A stretch of DNA of 64,000 bases from Actinomycetota bacterium (GTDB taxonomy: Bacteria > Actinomycetota > UBA4738 > CADDZG01 > WHSQ01), in contig JAUJNU010000001.1 in assembly GCA_030448085.1 (NCBI GenBank), positions 1-64,000 on the forward strand. Reading direction: 5' to 3'. This document shows positions 37,881-47,948 of this stretch, one piece after another. The position numbers were made by a program, and so were the translations under genes. Within the stretch, counting starts at the first letter, position 1. The number at the start of each line of letters is the position of its first letter. Below the pieces are notes generated by a model. The model saw nothing but the letters and a program-made list of their open reading frames with translations. It searched no databases and was not told the DNA's origin.

Positions 37881-38893
37881 TTAGGCGGGGGGAGGTGTAC
37901 TTCGAGTGTGGCGGTCGAGGAGGTCGTGTCGAGGCGGGCGGGAACCCCCAGGGGCAGTGTCATCATAGGGCTTGTGTGGCCGCAGTCGATGTTCGCAAGC
38001 ACCGGGATCCCCGCCTCCTCCGTGATCTCGGTTACTACCCGCCACAGGGTCTCGATGTCTTCCGGTGCGTATCCGCGAGGACGGCCTACGAGGAGGCCTG
38101 CGCACACTTCGAAGACCCCGAGCTGGTCGAGGTCGGTGAGGTAGGCCTCGACGTGGGCGGGCGAGGGGAGCCTCCTCCGAGGTCTCGAAGAAGAAGATCG
38201 CTCCCTCGGGATGGACCCAGCTCGTCGACCCCTTGAGGTGCCAGCACATGGTCTCGAGGCAGCCGCCGATGACCGCACCCTCGCAGACCCCTCCGCAGAA
38301 CGGCCCACCCGCCGTTGGGATGCATGGCCCGCGGCCTCGTCATGTCCTCCTTCGAATCGAAGTCGAGGAACTCCCCTCCGTCCAAGAGTCTGACGGCTCG
38401 TAGCGAAGGTTCCTGCTTCCGAACCACGCAGCTCGCAGGTAGCGGTCGACGTATGGGAAGACCTCGGGATACTCGGCTAGGTCGAGGGTCAAGGAGGGAC
38501 CATAGAAGCTGGCGAGTCCGGCGTGCTTCAGGAACGCCCAGTTGAGGACCGTCGTGTCGGAGAAACCCTGGAACCACTTCGGGTTGCTCCGGATCAGATC
38601 GAAGTCCAGGTGGGGGGCTGGTTCGAGTGGTGCCCCCGATGCCGCTGAGGACGAGGCCACCTCGGGATCGGAGAACGCGGCATGGATGTCCTCGGCCCTG
38701 GCCTCTGCGGGGGCCGAGACCCAACCCTCGGAACGGGCGGCGTTCGGCATCAGCTTCACCTCGAGCCCTAGTGAGCGGAGGTATTCGGTGCCGCGCCGCG
38801 CGCGGTGCGGCCACGCGCCCACCGCACCGAACGAGGGGGAGACGACGGCGACGCTCGCGCCCGGCCCGAGGGGGCGGGGATCGTGAAGCTCAT
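37881..38893 (-). CDS. S66-family LD-carboxypeptidase (frameshifted)
   Basis: Fragments give a protein of about 335 residues of family S66. The N-terminus has GASVAVVSPSFGAVGAWPHR and LRSLGLEVKLMPNAARSEGW. The nucleophile region is NPKWFQGFSDTTVLNWAFL (Ser in GFSDTT), and the C-terminal His/Glu region is AGIPVLANIDCGHTSPMMTL. S66 enzymes cut the terminal D-Ala from muropeptide tetrapeptides (LdcA) or detoxify microcin C (MccF-type). The order of fragments is consistent but at least five slips occur. The ATG at 38893 overlaps the treZ TGA, so it is translationally coupled to treZ. End taken at TAA 37881. Confidence 0.78.
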
Positions 38894-40592
38894 CGCCGCC
38901 AGATCGTGACGCTTTCTGGAGGAAGCTCGGCCCCCCGGCCCCCCAGCCGACGCCAGCACCACCTCGGCCCCCTGCGGGGCCTCTTCCATGACGACCGGCG
39001 CTCCGTCGAAGTTGCAGGCGACCACGATCGGCCCGCGCTCCATCACCAGCCAGCGCGGCTCCTCCGAAAACGTCACCCGCACATCGTTGAAGTTCCCGTC
39101 CCGCAGCTCGGGGTCGCCGCTCGGAGCGAGAGCAGCTCGCGGTGCCACTCCAAGAGGTTCGCGTGCGGCTCGCCGGCGAGCTCGTCCCAATCGAGCTTCG
39201 ATGCCTCGAAAGTGCCGCGGCCTGCGGGTCCGGCACCTCGGACGGGTCCCAGCCGAAGCTCGCGAACTCTCTGCGGCGTCCCTCGCTGACCGCTCGTCCG
39301 AGGCCCGGGTCCTCGTGATCGGTGAAGTAGAGGAAGGGCGTGGAAGCCCCCACTCCTCGCCCTGGAACAGCATCGGGATGAACGCGGAGGTGAGAACGAG
39401 GGCCGCGCCCCACCTTGAGCAGGCCGGGGCTCATCAGGTGGCTTGACCTCTCTCAGTCGCCCTGTTGCCGATCTGGTCGTGATCCTGGAGGTAGCCGAGG
39501 AAGGAGTGACCGCTGAGGCCGGTCGGGGTGCGTCCGTGCTTGCGCTGCCGGTGCGCGGAGAACGTCCCGTCGTAGACGAAGGCCTGCTGCAGAGACTTAG
39601 CGAGCTGGCCGACGGCCCCGAAGTCCGAGTAGTAACCGGAGCGCTCGCCCGTCAGCACGGAATGGAGAGCGTGGTGGAAGTCGTCGTTCCATTGGGAGTC
39701 CATCCCGAAGCCCCCGACGTCCCGGCCGCGAACGACACGCGGGTCGTTGAGATCGCTCTCCGCGATCAGGCGGAGTACCCGGCCGGTAGCTCCCGCCAGC
39801 TCCTCCACGTGCTCCGCCATCTCCTCCAGGAGGTTCGCGGAGCGGTCGAGGATCGCGTGCACCGCATCCAGGCGAAGCGCGTCGCAGTGGTAATCCCGCA
39901 GCCACATGAGGGCGTTGTCGATGAAGAAGTCCCTGACGGGATCGCTGTGCGCGTCGTCGAAGTTGACTGCGTCTCCCCACGGTGTGACGTAGGCGCCCGT
40001 GAAGTAGTGGCCGTACTGGCCGAGGTAGTTGCCCGCCGGGCCGGGGTGGTTGTAGACGACGTCCATGATGACGGCGAGGCCTCTCGCATGAGCCGTCGAC
40101 CAATCGCTTGAGCCCGTCCGGCCCCCCGTACGAGCGATGGGGGGCGAACAGGTCGACCCCGTCGTACCCCCATCCGTGACCGCCGGAGAACTCCGCGACC
40201 GGCAGGAGCTCCAAGGCGCTAACGCCCAGCGAGACGAGGTGGTCGAGCCGGACGATGGCGGCGTCGAAGGTGCCCTCGGAGGTGAACGTCCCGATGTGAC
40301 ACTCGTAGACGACCCAGTCGCCGAACGGCGGCGGGCGGAACGCATGGTCACCCCAGGGATAAGCCGAGTGATCGACCACCCGCGAGGGGCCGTGTACCCC
40401 GTGAGGCTGGGACTGCGAACGAGGGTCCGGCAGGGGGTCCCGACCGTCGATGGAGTACCCGTACTCCTCGCCTCCCCCGGCAGGAGCATCGACCGAATGC
40501 CAGCCGCCCCTGCCCGCGTCCATGGGATACCTCTCGTCCTGAAGGACGAGGTCCACAGAAGTCGCGAGGGGAGCCCAGACCCGGAAGCGCAT
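38890..40592 (-). CDS. treZ: Malto-oligosyltrehalose trehalohydrolase (frameshifted)
   Basis: The restored protein of about 565 residues is TreZ. The N-terminal domain is RFRVWAPLATSVDLVLQDER, then WVVYECHIGTFTSEGTFDAA, SALELLPVAEFSGGHGWGYD, DVVYNHPGPAGNYLGQYGHY and the nucleophile helix HCDALRLDAVHAILDRSA. LIAESDLNDPRVV (acid/base Glu) and FLGYLQDHDQIGNRA follow. It cleaves trehalose from the chain end made by TreY. Slips lie near 40440, 40090, 39445, 39180 and 38940. I prefer ATG 40592 at the conserved N-terminus; GTG 40616 is an alternative. It is divergent from a methyltransferase 53 bases away. Confidence 0.88.
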
Positions 40593-40645
40593 CCGGCGAT
40601 TGTCTCCCAACTGCACCAGGCCGCCCTCACGGTTACCGTTGCGGC

Positions 40646-41439
40646 ATGTTGGGCCGGAGGCGCGACGCCTTCCTCACGTCCGGGGCGGACTATGCCCTAG
40701 CGCGGCCTGGGTACCCCGCCGCCGCCTTGGAGTGGATCGCAGGGAACGAGCCACGCAGGGTGCTCGACCTCGGTTGCGGCCCCGGGAACCCAGCCTGCAG
40801 CTGGCCCGCTTGGGCCACGAGGTCACGGGCCTGGACCCGTCGCTCAGCTTGCTCCGGGTGCTGCTCGGAAAGGGGGTCGAGGTCGCGTGTGGCCGGGCGG
40901 AGTCGATCCCGTTAGCGGCTGCTTGCGTGGACATCGTCACTGCGGGCCAGGCATTCCACTGGTTCGATCGGCCCCGGGCACTCGCGGAGATGCAGCGGGT
41001 GCTGAGACCCGGCGGTGCCGTTGGTCTGTTGTGGAACTTCCGCGACGAGGAAGTCGAGTGGGTAGCGGCGCTCTCGTCGATCATCGGCAGCGAGGACGCG
41101 ATGTCCGCGACGATGGGGCCGGCCGGTGGTTTCGAGGTCGAGGTCGACTCGACGCTCGAGATGATCGGGGCAGAAGAGCTCGAGGAACGGATCTTTCCTT
41201 TCGAGCAGCATCTCTCCCCCCAGGGCCTCCAGGCCCTCGTCGCCTCGAGGAGCTACGTCAAGATCCTTCCTGACCAAGAGCGGGCAGACCTTCTGTCCGA
41301 GGTAGGGGAGCTTTGCAGGAAGCACCCTCAGCTCGAGGGGAGACCTACGTTTCCGCTCCCGTACCGGACGGTCGTATTCCGAGCGGCGGGCGTCGGCTCA
41401 GGAGCGAACGAGCAGAGCCACGGGGAAAGCCGCCAATAG
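40646..41439 (+). CDS. SAM-dependent class I methyltransferase (one frameshift)
   Basis: The protein of about 265 residues shows LTSGADYALARPGYP and motif I RVLDLGCGPG. After a slip near 40790 it continues RLGHEVTGLDPSLSLLRVLL, DIVTAGQAFHWFDRPRALAE, LRPGGAVGLLWNFRDEEVEW. This is the type 11 methyltransferase pattern (AFHWF group). The acceptor is unknown. Its 3' end overlaps treY on the other strand by 42 bases, so the natural stop might be slightly upstream if another base is wrong. Confidence 0.8.
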
Positions 41440-43830
41440 CTCACTCACCAGAACTGAACCTCCAGCCGTCTCTCGGCCGGCCAGCTCGTTCGTCCACCTG
41501 CCTTCGGGAAGATCCACCGCGGTGTCCCCCCAGCCCCCGAGTGTGCCCATGACGAGCCGGGGAGCGACCACCGCAAGCTCCTCGGCCCTCGTGTAGGCGA
41601 CCACGTGAGCGGCTTTCTCGCCCGTAGAGGAGACGGGTGCATACGGAGCGTCCACTCCGAAAGCCCCTGGGCGTCTGCGCCTCAGATTCAGCGTCCTCTG
41701 GATGAGGAACAGCTTCGGTAGGCCGCTCTCCTGCCCGGCCCAGGCCTTCGCTGCCCCCATCCCGGCTCCCTCATCGAGCAAGTCCCTCAAGAGCGCACGC
41801 CTCGTGTGGTGATCCACCGGCCGGCGGTTGTCCGGGTCGACGAGGCTGAGGTCCCACAGCTCCGTGCCCTGGTAGATGTCGGGGATGCCCGGCGCCGTCA
41901 ACTTGAGCAGGGTCTGGGCGAGCGAGGTGATCCTCGCCGGCTCCTCAAGCGTGCGCACGAGGGCATCAACGTCCCGGGTGAACGAATCGTCCGCCAGGAT
42001 CGCTCGGGTGAAACGTTCGACCGCCTCGTCGTAGGCAGGGGTGGGGTCGATCCAGGAGGTGTGGCTCTTCGCCTCCTTCGTAGCTTTCCGCATGTAGGCA
42101 ACCGCCCTGTCCGGCGTTACCGGCCATGCCCCCACGAGGTTCTGGTACAGCAGGTACTCGGCGTTGCGATCGGGCCACCCCTCGCTCTTGTACTTGTCGT
42201 TCCCTTCGCCCCAGCGGTCCACGCGCACACGCCATTCCTCGGTCATCTCGCTGAGGAGGTTCAGTCGAGCTCGAACGTCCTCGCTCCTCTTCGTGTCGTG
42301 GGTGGAGGTGGCGAGGAGAGAGCGAGGCCAGCGTGACTGATTGACCGTGCAGCGCTCGTGCCAGTCCGCAAGCGTGATACCGAATTGACCCGGGTCCCCA
42401 CCCACCTCGTTCAGGGACACGAACCTGTTGAAGTTGTAGAAGACGGTGTCCTCGAGGCCCTTCGCCATGATCGGCCCCGTCGCCTGCTGGAAGCGAAGCG
42501 CGAAATCCATGCCTGCGTCGCCCCCGCCGGCGCACAGGAGCACGTGCTCGATGACGTCGAGGATGCCGGGCTCGGCTCGGCCTTCCTTCCGGGCGCGGGC
42601 GACGGCGCCTTCGATGACGCGGAGGTCTTCTCGGGCGGGAGGGATACCCCGGCGGACGTAGGTCCGGTAGACGGGGAAGGACGCGATCGTCTCCTCCAGG
42701 GCGACTCGCAGGTCTTCTTCCGAGGCTCCCTCGGCCAACGGCGCCAGACGGGCGACGAGGCGGTTGATGTCGCTGCCCATGATCGACCCCATGACGAGGA
42801 GCTTCTTGTCCCGGACCACCCGCTCGAGGTCCAGCGATTCCCCGGTGAAGCTCGAGTAGATGGAGTCGATGGCGGCTTCCGCTTCCCGATCGACGAACAG
42901 CGGATTGACGAGGTTCAGGAAGTCGTACCCGGACGTTCCCTCCGTCTGCCAATACGGAGGTAGCTCCTCTCCAACCTCCAGGATCTTCTCGACCACCGTG
43001 TAGACGCCTCCGGAGCGGGAGCGAAGCTCGGCCAGATACGCCTCCGGATCCCAGAGCCCGTCGATGTGATCCACCCGCAGGCCTTCGATCGTGCCTCGAG
43101 CTATGAGCTTCAGCACGAGGTCGTGCGTCTCCTCGAAAACCCGGGGTTCCTCGACCCGCACCGCGGCGAGGGTGTTGATGTCGAAGAAGCGGCGGTAGTT
43201 GAGCTCGCTCGCGGCCTTGCGCCAGAAGTCGAGGACGTAGTGCTGGCGTCCCAGCAGGTCGCGCATGCCCTCGGCGGAGATAGAGGTGCTGGCCGGAGCC
43301 GTTCCTGAAGCAAGCGGGAGCTCGTGCTCGTGGTAGCGGACGATGATCTCCTCCCCCTCCCGCTCGAGGTGCAGCTCCCCGGACGCGATCACCTCGGCCG
43401 GCTCTGCCCCCAGCACCGGGACGAGCACCTTGTCCTTGAGTCGCTCCGACGGGGGATCCCACTCGATGTCGAAGAAGGACGCGTAGCGACTGGCGCGACC
43501 GTTCTTCAGGACGTCCCACCACTTGGGGTTGGCCCGCCCCCCGACGGCCACGTGGTTCGGAACGATGTCGAGGATGTGGGACAGGCCCGCCGCGGCAAGC
43601 GCGTCACACATGCGCTCGTACGCCTCTTCGCCGCCAAGCTCCCGGTTGAGGACACCGTGGTCCACCACGTCGTACCCGTGCGTGCTCCCCGGGGCAGCCT
43701 GCAGGTAGGGCGAGCAATAGACGTGGCTGACCCCGAGGTCCCGCAGGTACGGCGCGATCTCTGCTACGTGGTCGAACGTGAAGCCGGCGTGAAGTTGGAC
43801 CCTGTAGGTCGCGCGGACCTCAGGGGCCAC
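41398..43830 (-). CDS. treY: Malto-oligosyltrehalose synthase
   Basis: The intact 810-residue protein has the TreY signature [21 protein letters not shown] and [20 protein letters not shown]. Further on are [12 protein letters not shown], the nucleophile strand [14 protein letters not shown] (Asp254), [14 protein letters not shown] and [20 protein letters not shown]. It rearranges the reducing end of maltodextrins into a trehalosyl unit by intramolecular transglycosylation. The GTG start at 43830 overlaps the glgX stop by 11 bases, so treY is coupled to glgX. Confidence 0.96.
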   Translation of the reverse strand: MAPEVRATYRVQLHAGFTFDHVAEIAPYLRDLGVSHVYCSPYLQAAPGSTHGYDVVDHGVLNRELGGEEAYERMCDALAAAGLSHILDIVPNHVAVGGRANPKWWDVLKNGRASRYASFFDIEWDPPSERLKDKVLVPVLGAEPAEVIASGELHLEREGEEIIVRYHEHELPLASGTAPASTSISAEGMRDLLGRQHYVLDFWRKAASELNYRRFFDINTLAAVRVEEPRVFEETHDLVLKLIARGTIEGLRVDHIDGLWDPEAYLAELRSRSGGVYTVVEKILEVGEELPPYWQTEGTSGYDFLNLVNPLFVDREAEAAIDSIYSSFTGESLDLERVVRDKKLLVMGSIMGSDINRLVARLAPLAEGASEEDLRVALEETIASFPVYRTYVRRGIPPAREDLRVIEGAVARARKEGRAEPGILDVIEHVLLCAGGGDAGMDFALRFQQATGPIMAKGLEDTVFYNFNRFVSLNEVGGDPGQFGITLADWHERCTVNQSRWPRSLLATSTHDTKRSEDVRARLNLLSEMTEEWRVRVDRWGEGNDKYKSEGWPDRNAEYLLYQNLVGAWPVTPDRAVAYMRKATKEAKSHTSWIDPTPAYDEAVERFTRAILADDSFTRDVDALVRTLEEPARITSLAQTLLKLTAPGIPDIYQGTELWDLSLVDPDNRRPVDHHTRRALLRDLLDEGAGMGAAKAWAGQESGLPKLFLIQRTLNLRRRRPGAFGVDAPYAPVSSTGEKAAHVVAYTRAEELAVVAPRLVMGTLGGWGDTAVDLPEGRWTNELAGRETAGGSVLVSELLAAFPVALLVRS

Positions 43831-45940
43831 GTTGCAGCACGACTAGCGAATGACTTTCGAGAGGGACCTGCTGGCGCGGGTCGAACAGGATCGAACCCTC
43901 CTCGACGAGTGGCTGGTTCGTGTCGATCATGAGCCCCCAGCGATTCCCCCAAGTCTCATCCGGCAACGTGAAGGCGATCGCCTCCCATGATGGGTTGAAC
44001 AGGATCAGGAAGCTCTCGTCGGATAAGCGCTCTCCCCGGGGGCCGGGGTCGGGCAGAGCTTCGCCGTTGAGGAACACCCCCAGCGAGTTCACCCCACGAG
44101 CGTTCCACTGCTCTTCGGTCATCTCCTCGCCCGATGGGTTGAACCAGCCGATGTCCTTCGTTCCCGAGCCTCGGAGCGGTCGGCCGTGGAACCACTTACG
44201 CCTACGGAAGGTGCGGTGACTTTGTCTCATGTCCATGACGCGCCGGGCGAAACCGAGGAGCGAGAGGTTCTCGTCCCGAAGGCTCCAGTCGTACCAGGAG
44301 ATCTCGTTGTCCTGGCAGTAGGCATTGTTGTTGCCGCGCTGCGTGCGGCCCATCTCGTCGCCGCCGAGGATCATCGGCACCCCTTGGGCGAGGGCGAGCG
44401 TTGCGAAGAAGTTCCTCTTCTGCCGCTCCCGCAAGGTTTGGACCCTGGTGTCGTCCGTTTCTCCCTCTACGCCACAGTTCCAAGACCGGTTGTGATCGTC
44501 CCCGTCTGCGTTGCCCTCCCCGTTCGCCTCGTTGTGTTTGGAGTTGTACGAGACGAGGTCGCTGAGAGTGAACCCGTCATGTGCTGTGACGAAGTTGATG
44601 CTGGCATAGGGCTTGCGGCCGTTGCTTTCGTAGAGGTCCGAGCTGCCGGTAAGCCTGAAGCCGAATTCGGCAGTCGCGGCCCCCTCGCCGCGCCAGTAGT
44701 CCCGAACGACGTCGCGGAACTTGCCGTTCCACTCCGACCATAGGGGCGGGAAGTTCCCCACCTGGTAGCCACCCTCGCCCACGTCCCACGGCTCTGCGAT
44801 GAGCTTCAGTCGCGAGAGGACGGGGTCCTGATGGATGATGTCGAAGAAGGCCGCGAGGCGGTCGACGTCGAAAAGCTCGCGGGCCAGGGCCGCCGCCAGG
44901 TCGAAGCGGAAGCCGTCAACGTGCATCTCGGTGGCCCAGTAACGAAGGCTGTCCATGATCAGCTTCAGCACCTGGGGATGCCGCACGTTCAGCGAGTTTC
45001 CGGTTCCGGAGAAGTCGTAGTAGTAGCGCGGGTCGTTCGCGACGAGACGGTAATAGGCGGCGTTGTCGATCCCCCGGAAGGAGAGCGTGGGGCCCATGTG
45101 GTTCCCCTCACCGGTGTGGTTATAGACGACGTCGAGGATCACCTCGATACCCGCCTCGTGCATCGCCTTCACCATGTTCTTGAACTCGGCCACCTGGCCC
45201 CCGCGGGAGCCGGACGAGCTGTAGTCGGCATGAGGCGCGAAGTACCCGATCGAGTCATATCCCCAGTAGTTCCGCAGGCTTTTGTCCAGCAGGTGCATGG
45301 GGTGGAGGAAATGGTGCACCGGGAGCAGCTCCACCGCCGTGATGCCGAGGAGCTGGAGGTGCTCGATCGCAGCAGGCTGGGCCAGGCCCGCGTACGTGCC
45401 CCGCATCTGCTCGGGGATCCCGGGGTGGGTGGCGGTGAATCCCTTGACGTGCGTCTCGTAGATAACCGTCTCGTGCCACGGGATCTTCAGCTGACGGTCC
45501 TGGCCCCAGTCGAAGGTCTCGTCTACGACGACCGACTTCGGGACGCGACCGGCGTCGTCGTCCGCCTGCAGAGAAAGATCTGCGTCCTCCGCCCCCCATG
45601 AGTAGCCGAAGACCTCCTGGCCCCAGTCGACGTTCCCCTCGATGGCTCTGGCGTAGGGGTCGATGAGGAGCTTGTTCGGGTTGAACCTTCGTCCCTCGGC
45701 AGGGGCGAAGTTGCCCTTAACCCGGAAGCCGTACCTTTGCCCCGGGCCGACGCCCGGCACGACCCCGTGCCATACGAAGGCGGTCACCTCGGTGAGGGGG
45801 AGGCGAGTCTCGTTCTGATCGTCATCGAACAGGCACAGCTCCACGCCTTCGGCTTCTTCGGAGAAGAGGGCGAAGTTGGTGCCGTCTTGTTTCCAGGTGG
45901 CGCCGAGGGGGTACGAGCGTCCGGGCCAGATCTCAGTCAT
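43820..45940 (-). CDS. glgX: Glycogen debranching enzyme (isoamylase type)
   Basis: The intact 706-residue protein has a CBM48 N-terminus ([20 protein letters not shown]) and a GH13_11 barrel: [40 protein letters not shown] and the nucleophile Asp347 in [15 protein letters not shown]. Conserved [17 protein letters not shown] follows. It hydrolyses alpha-1,6 branches and supplies linear maltodextrins to TreY. In other actinobacteria and archaea the same gene is called treX. The ATG at 45940 is divergent from the zinc-ribbon gene 57 bases away. Confidence 0.96.
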   Translation of the reverse strand: MTEIWPGRSYPLGATWKQDGTNFALFSEEAEGVELCLFDDDQNETRLPLTEVTAFVWHGVVPGVGPGQRYGFRVKGNFAPAEGRRFNPNKLLIDPYARAIEGNVDWGQEVFGYSWGAEDADLSLQADDDAGRVPKSVVVDETFDWGQDRQLKIPWHETVIYETHVKGFTATHPGIPEQMRGTYAGLAQPAAIEHLQLLGITAVELLPVHHFLHPMHLLDKSLRNYWGYDSIGYFAPHADYSSSGSRGGQVAEFKNMVKAMHEAGIEVILDVVYNHTGEGNHMGPTLSFRGIDNAAYYRLVANDPRYYYDFSGTGNSLNVRHPQVLKLIMDSLRYWATEMHVDGFRFDLAAALARELFDVDRLAAFFDIIHQDPVLSRLKLIAEPWDVGEGGYQVGNFPPLWSEWNGKFRDVVRDYWRGEGAATAEFGFRLTGSSDLYESNGRKPYASINFVTAHDGFTLSDLVSYNSKHNEANGEGNADGDDHNRSWNCGVEGETDDTRVQTLRERQKRNFFATLALAQGVPMILGGDEMGRTQRGNNNAYCQDNEISWYDWSLRDENLSLLGFARRVMDMRQSHRTFRRRKWFHGRPLRGSGTKDIGWFNPSGEEMTEEQWNARGVNSLGVFLNGEALPDPGPRGERLSDESFLILFNPSWEAIAFTLPDETWGNRWGLMIDTNQPLVEEGSILFDPRQQVPLESHSLVVLQRGP

Positions 45941-45997
45941 CGGCCCAGGAGCCTAGCCTCGAAAGGCCCCGAAGCTTCACTGATACGCTCGAACGGA

Positions 45998-46719
45998 ATG
46001 ACCGCTGCAGACTCCGCTCACCTTCATCGCTTGCTCGATCTCCAGGCAGAAGACACCGCTATCACCCGTCTCACCGAGGAGCGAGCGAAGCTGCCCGCGG
46101 CCCTGCGTCTGGCGGAGCAGACGAATCGGCTCGAAGAGCTCGACTCAGACCTCAGGATCGCCACGAAGCAGCGCGACGAGGTGACTCGTGAACAGCCCGC
46201 GTCGAAGGCGAAGTCGAGCTGATCACTCAGAAGATCGGCTTAACGAGGGAGGGCAGGCTCCTCTCCGGGAAGGTCTCGAACCCCAAGGAGCTCTCGAGCC
46301 TCCAGGCGGAGGTTCAGATGCTCATTAAGAAGCGGGCCGGTATCGAAGACGGGCTCCTCGAGGTGATGGTTCAGAAGGATGAGGCCGAAGCCAGGTTCCA
46401 GTCCCTCGAGCGAGAGACGCGAGGTCGGAGCCGAGGTGGAAGAGCTGACGGAGAAGGTCCGCGCCTCGTACGAGGACATCGACGGCCTCGTCGCCCAGCA
46501 CCGGGCCAGCCGGACCGAGATAGCGGCCGAGATATCTGCGGACCTCCTGGGGCTCTACGACAAGCTGAGAGCGGCGAAGGGGGGCGTCGGGGCGGCCCGC
46601 CTCGAAGGCAGCACCTGCCTCGGTTGCCACGAAAGCTTCCCGCCCGCGAGACCGAGCGGATCCGGAGCGAGGGCGGCTTGCAGCGATGCGACAACTGTCG
46701 TCGCATCCTCGTCGTCTGA
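45998..46719 (+). CDS. Coiled-coil C4 zinc-ribbon protein (DUF164 type, frameshifted)
   Basis: The protein of about 240 residues starts TAADSAHLHRLLDLQAEDTA, continues as a long helical hairpin (LITQKIGLTREGRLLSGKVS, NPKELSSLQAEVQMLIKKR, EVEELTEKVRASYEDIDGL) and ends in a zinc ribbon with CLGC and CDNC pairs (STCLGCHESFPP...LQRCDNCRRILVV). Slips lie near 46200, 46420 and 46645. This family is common next to rnhA in actinobacteria; its role is not well known. Its TGA (46717-46719) is 5 bases before the rnhA ATG. Confidence 0.83.
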
Positions 46720-46724
46720 GCCCG

Positions 46725-47184
46725 ATGACACCAACGCTTCACACCGACGGCGGAGCGCGCGGTAGTGGCGGGCCCCGCCGGTATCGGAGCCATCCTCAAA
46801 GACGGGCCGAGGGTGCTCGGTGAGGTTGCGATGTCCGTCGGCGTCGCTACCAACAACGTGGCCGAGTACAAGGCCGTCATCACCGGGCTGGAGCTCGCCC
46901 TCGAACAACAAGTGAGGGAGCTGGAGGTGTACATGGACTCGCAACTCGTCGTCTCTCAGTTGAAGGGCGAGTGGAAGATCAAGAAACGCGGACCTGAAGC
47001 CCTTGGCGCTCCGGCGCGCTCGCTCATGAACCGCTTCGACAGGATCAGCTTGTCCCACGTCCCGAGAGAGCTGAACCACGAGGCCGACCGCCTCGCGAAC
47101 CAGGCGATGGATCAGGCCGCGCTCGACATGGCGCAGGACGAAGAGTCCCGGGCGGCGCTGGGGCAGAGGTCGCTGCTCGAGTGA
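46725..47184 (+). CDS. rnhA: RNase HI (one frameshift near the start)
   Basis: From ATG 46725 the protein reads LHTDGGARGSGG. After a one-base slip at the ggcgggccccgccgg stretch near 46770 it continues AGIGAILKDGPRVLGEVAMS. Catalytic acidic residues are seen in TDGGAR, NNVAEYKA, YMDSQLVV and NHEADRLAN. It removes RNA from RNA-DNA hybrids. At about 152 residues it is the single-domain form; the C-terminal phosphatase domain of mycobacterial Rv2228c is absent. Its TGA overlaps the GTG of the next gene. Confidence 0.88.
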
Positions 47185-47695
47185 TCCTGTGGCACATGGG
47201 CCTGGCGACGCTGATCGTGTACATGACGCTCGGCCGCAGGCGCATCGACTTCAGGTTCATCCTCTTGGGCGCGGTGCTCCCGGATCTCCTCGACCCGGTG
47301 ATCCGGGCGATGGGAGGCTTCGAGGGGGACCGCGGCCCGACCCACTCTCCCTCGCGGCGGTGGTAGTCGTGGCCGTGGTGATCATCCTCGGGCTCCGGGG
47401 TGAGACTCGCCTCGCGGTGTTCGGCGTGGCGGTTGGCTGGCTCCTCCACCTCGTTGGGGACGGCATGTGGGAGGCCCCTCGGACGTTCCTGTGGCCGGCT
47501 TTCGGCACGTCCTTCGACCCCCTCAGCGCAGAGCCCTACTCGTGGTCGCTGCTCACTCGGCCCTGGGAGCATCTCGGGACCTGGGCGGGCGAGCTGGTGG
47601 GGCTCGGGATCCTCGCCTGGTTCTGGGTCGCCTTCAGGCTCGGCGAGGAGGGCCGGGCTGTGCTTTTCGCCAGGGATGGATACCTCCGGCCCTAG
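47181..47695 (+). CDS. Membrane-bound metal-dependent hydrolase-like protein (frameshifted)
   Basis: The GTG start at 47181 overlaps the rnhA stop. The protein has WHMGLATLIVYMTLGRRR, GAVLPDLLDPVIRAMGG and GDRGPTHS. After a slip near 47348 it continues AAVVVVAVVIILGLRGET, VGWLLHLVGDGMWEAPRTFL and a last helix (WAGELVGLGILAWFWVAFRL). The PDLLD, THS and HLVGD positions match the His/Asp pattern of YdjM/DUF457 proteins. About 170 residues and four helices. Substrate unknown. Confidence 0.72.
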
Positions 47696-47727
47696 GTTTG
47701 AGGAGTACAGTCACCTAAGCGACAACT

Positions 47728-47822
47728 GAGTCACCGAAGGGGGAAGCCGGTCGGATCCCGGCGCTGTCCCGCAACTGTAGGTCCGCCCTCGAACGGCGGA
47801 CGAGCCAGAACACCCTTCGGAC
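47728..47822 (+). ncRNA. Cobalamin (B12) riboswitch
   Basis: The leader holds the conserved B12-element core: GGGAAgccGGT, GCTGTCCCGCAACTGT (the B12 box core near 47762-47778) and GAGCCAGAACACC (47802-47814). An 8-bp closing stem pairs ccgaaggg (47734-47741) with cccttcgg (47813-47820). A G/C-rich internal hairpin gtccgcc/ggcggac lies between. The element is compact, with short peripheral stems. It should sense adenosylcobalamin or a related form and switch off the downstream operon when B12 is plentiful. Confidence 0.9.
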
Positions 47823-47889
47823 GACTTTGTGCTCATGGACCTTCGAGGCAAAGGGACGAGCGCGGAGAAGCCATCCGCTCCTCTTCTTC

Positions 47890-47911
47890 CGGCCCCCTCG
47901 GGGGCCGTTTT
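47890..47911 (+). terminator. Intrinsic terminator of the riboswitch leader
   Basis: Perfect 8-bp arms cggccccc / gggggccg with a 2-base loop are followed by TTTT. The hairpin lies 70 bases downstream of the riboswitch and 37 bases before the first ATG. A terminator in this place is the expected expression platform for B12-dependent transcription attenuation. Confidence 0.8.
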
Positions 47912-47948
47912 CGATGCCCGGCGACGGACCGGGTGGGAAGGAGTTCGG

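Noticed and set aside
27940..41000. Broken glucan genes as true pseudogenes
   Set aside because: Conserved catalytic segments persist across every break, breaks often sit at homopolymers, and neighbouring genes of the same pathway are intact.
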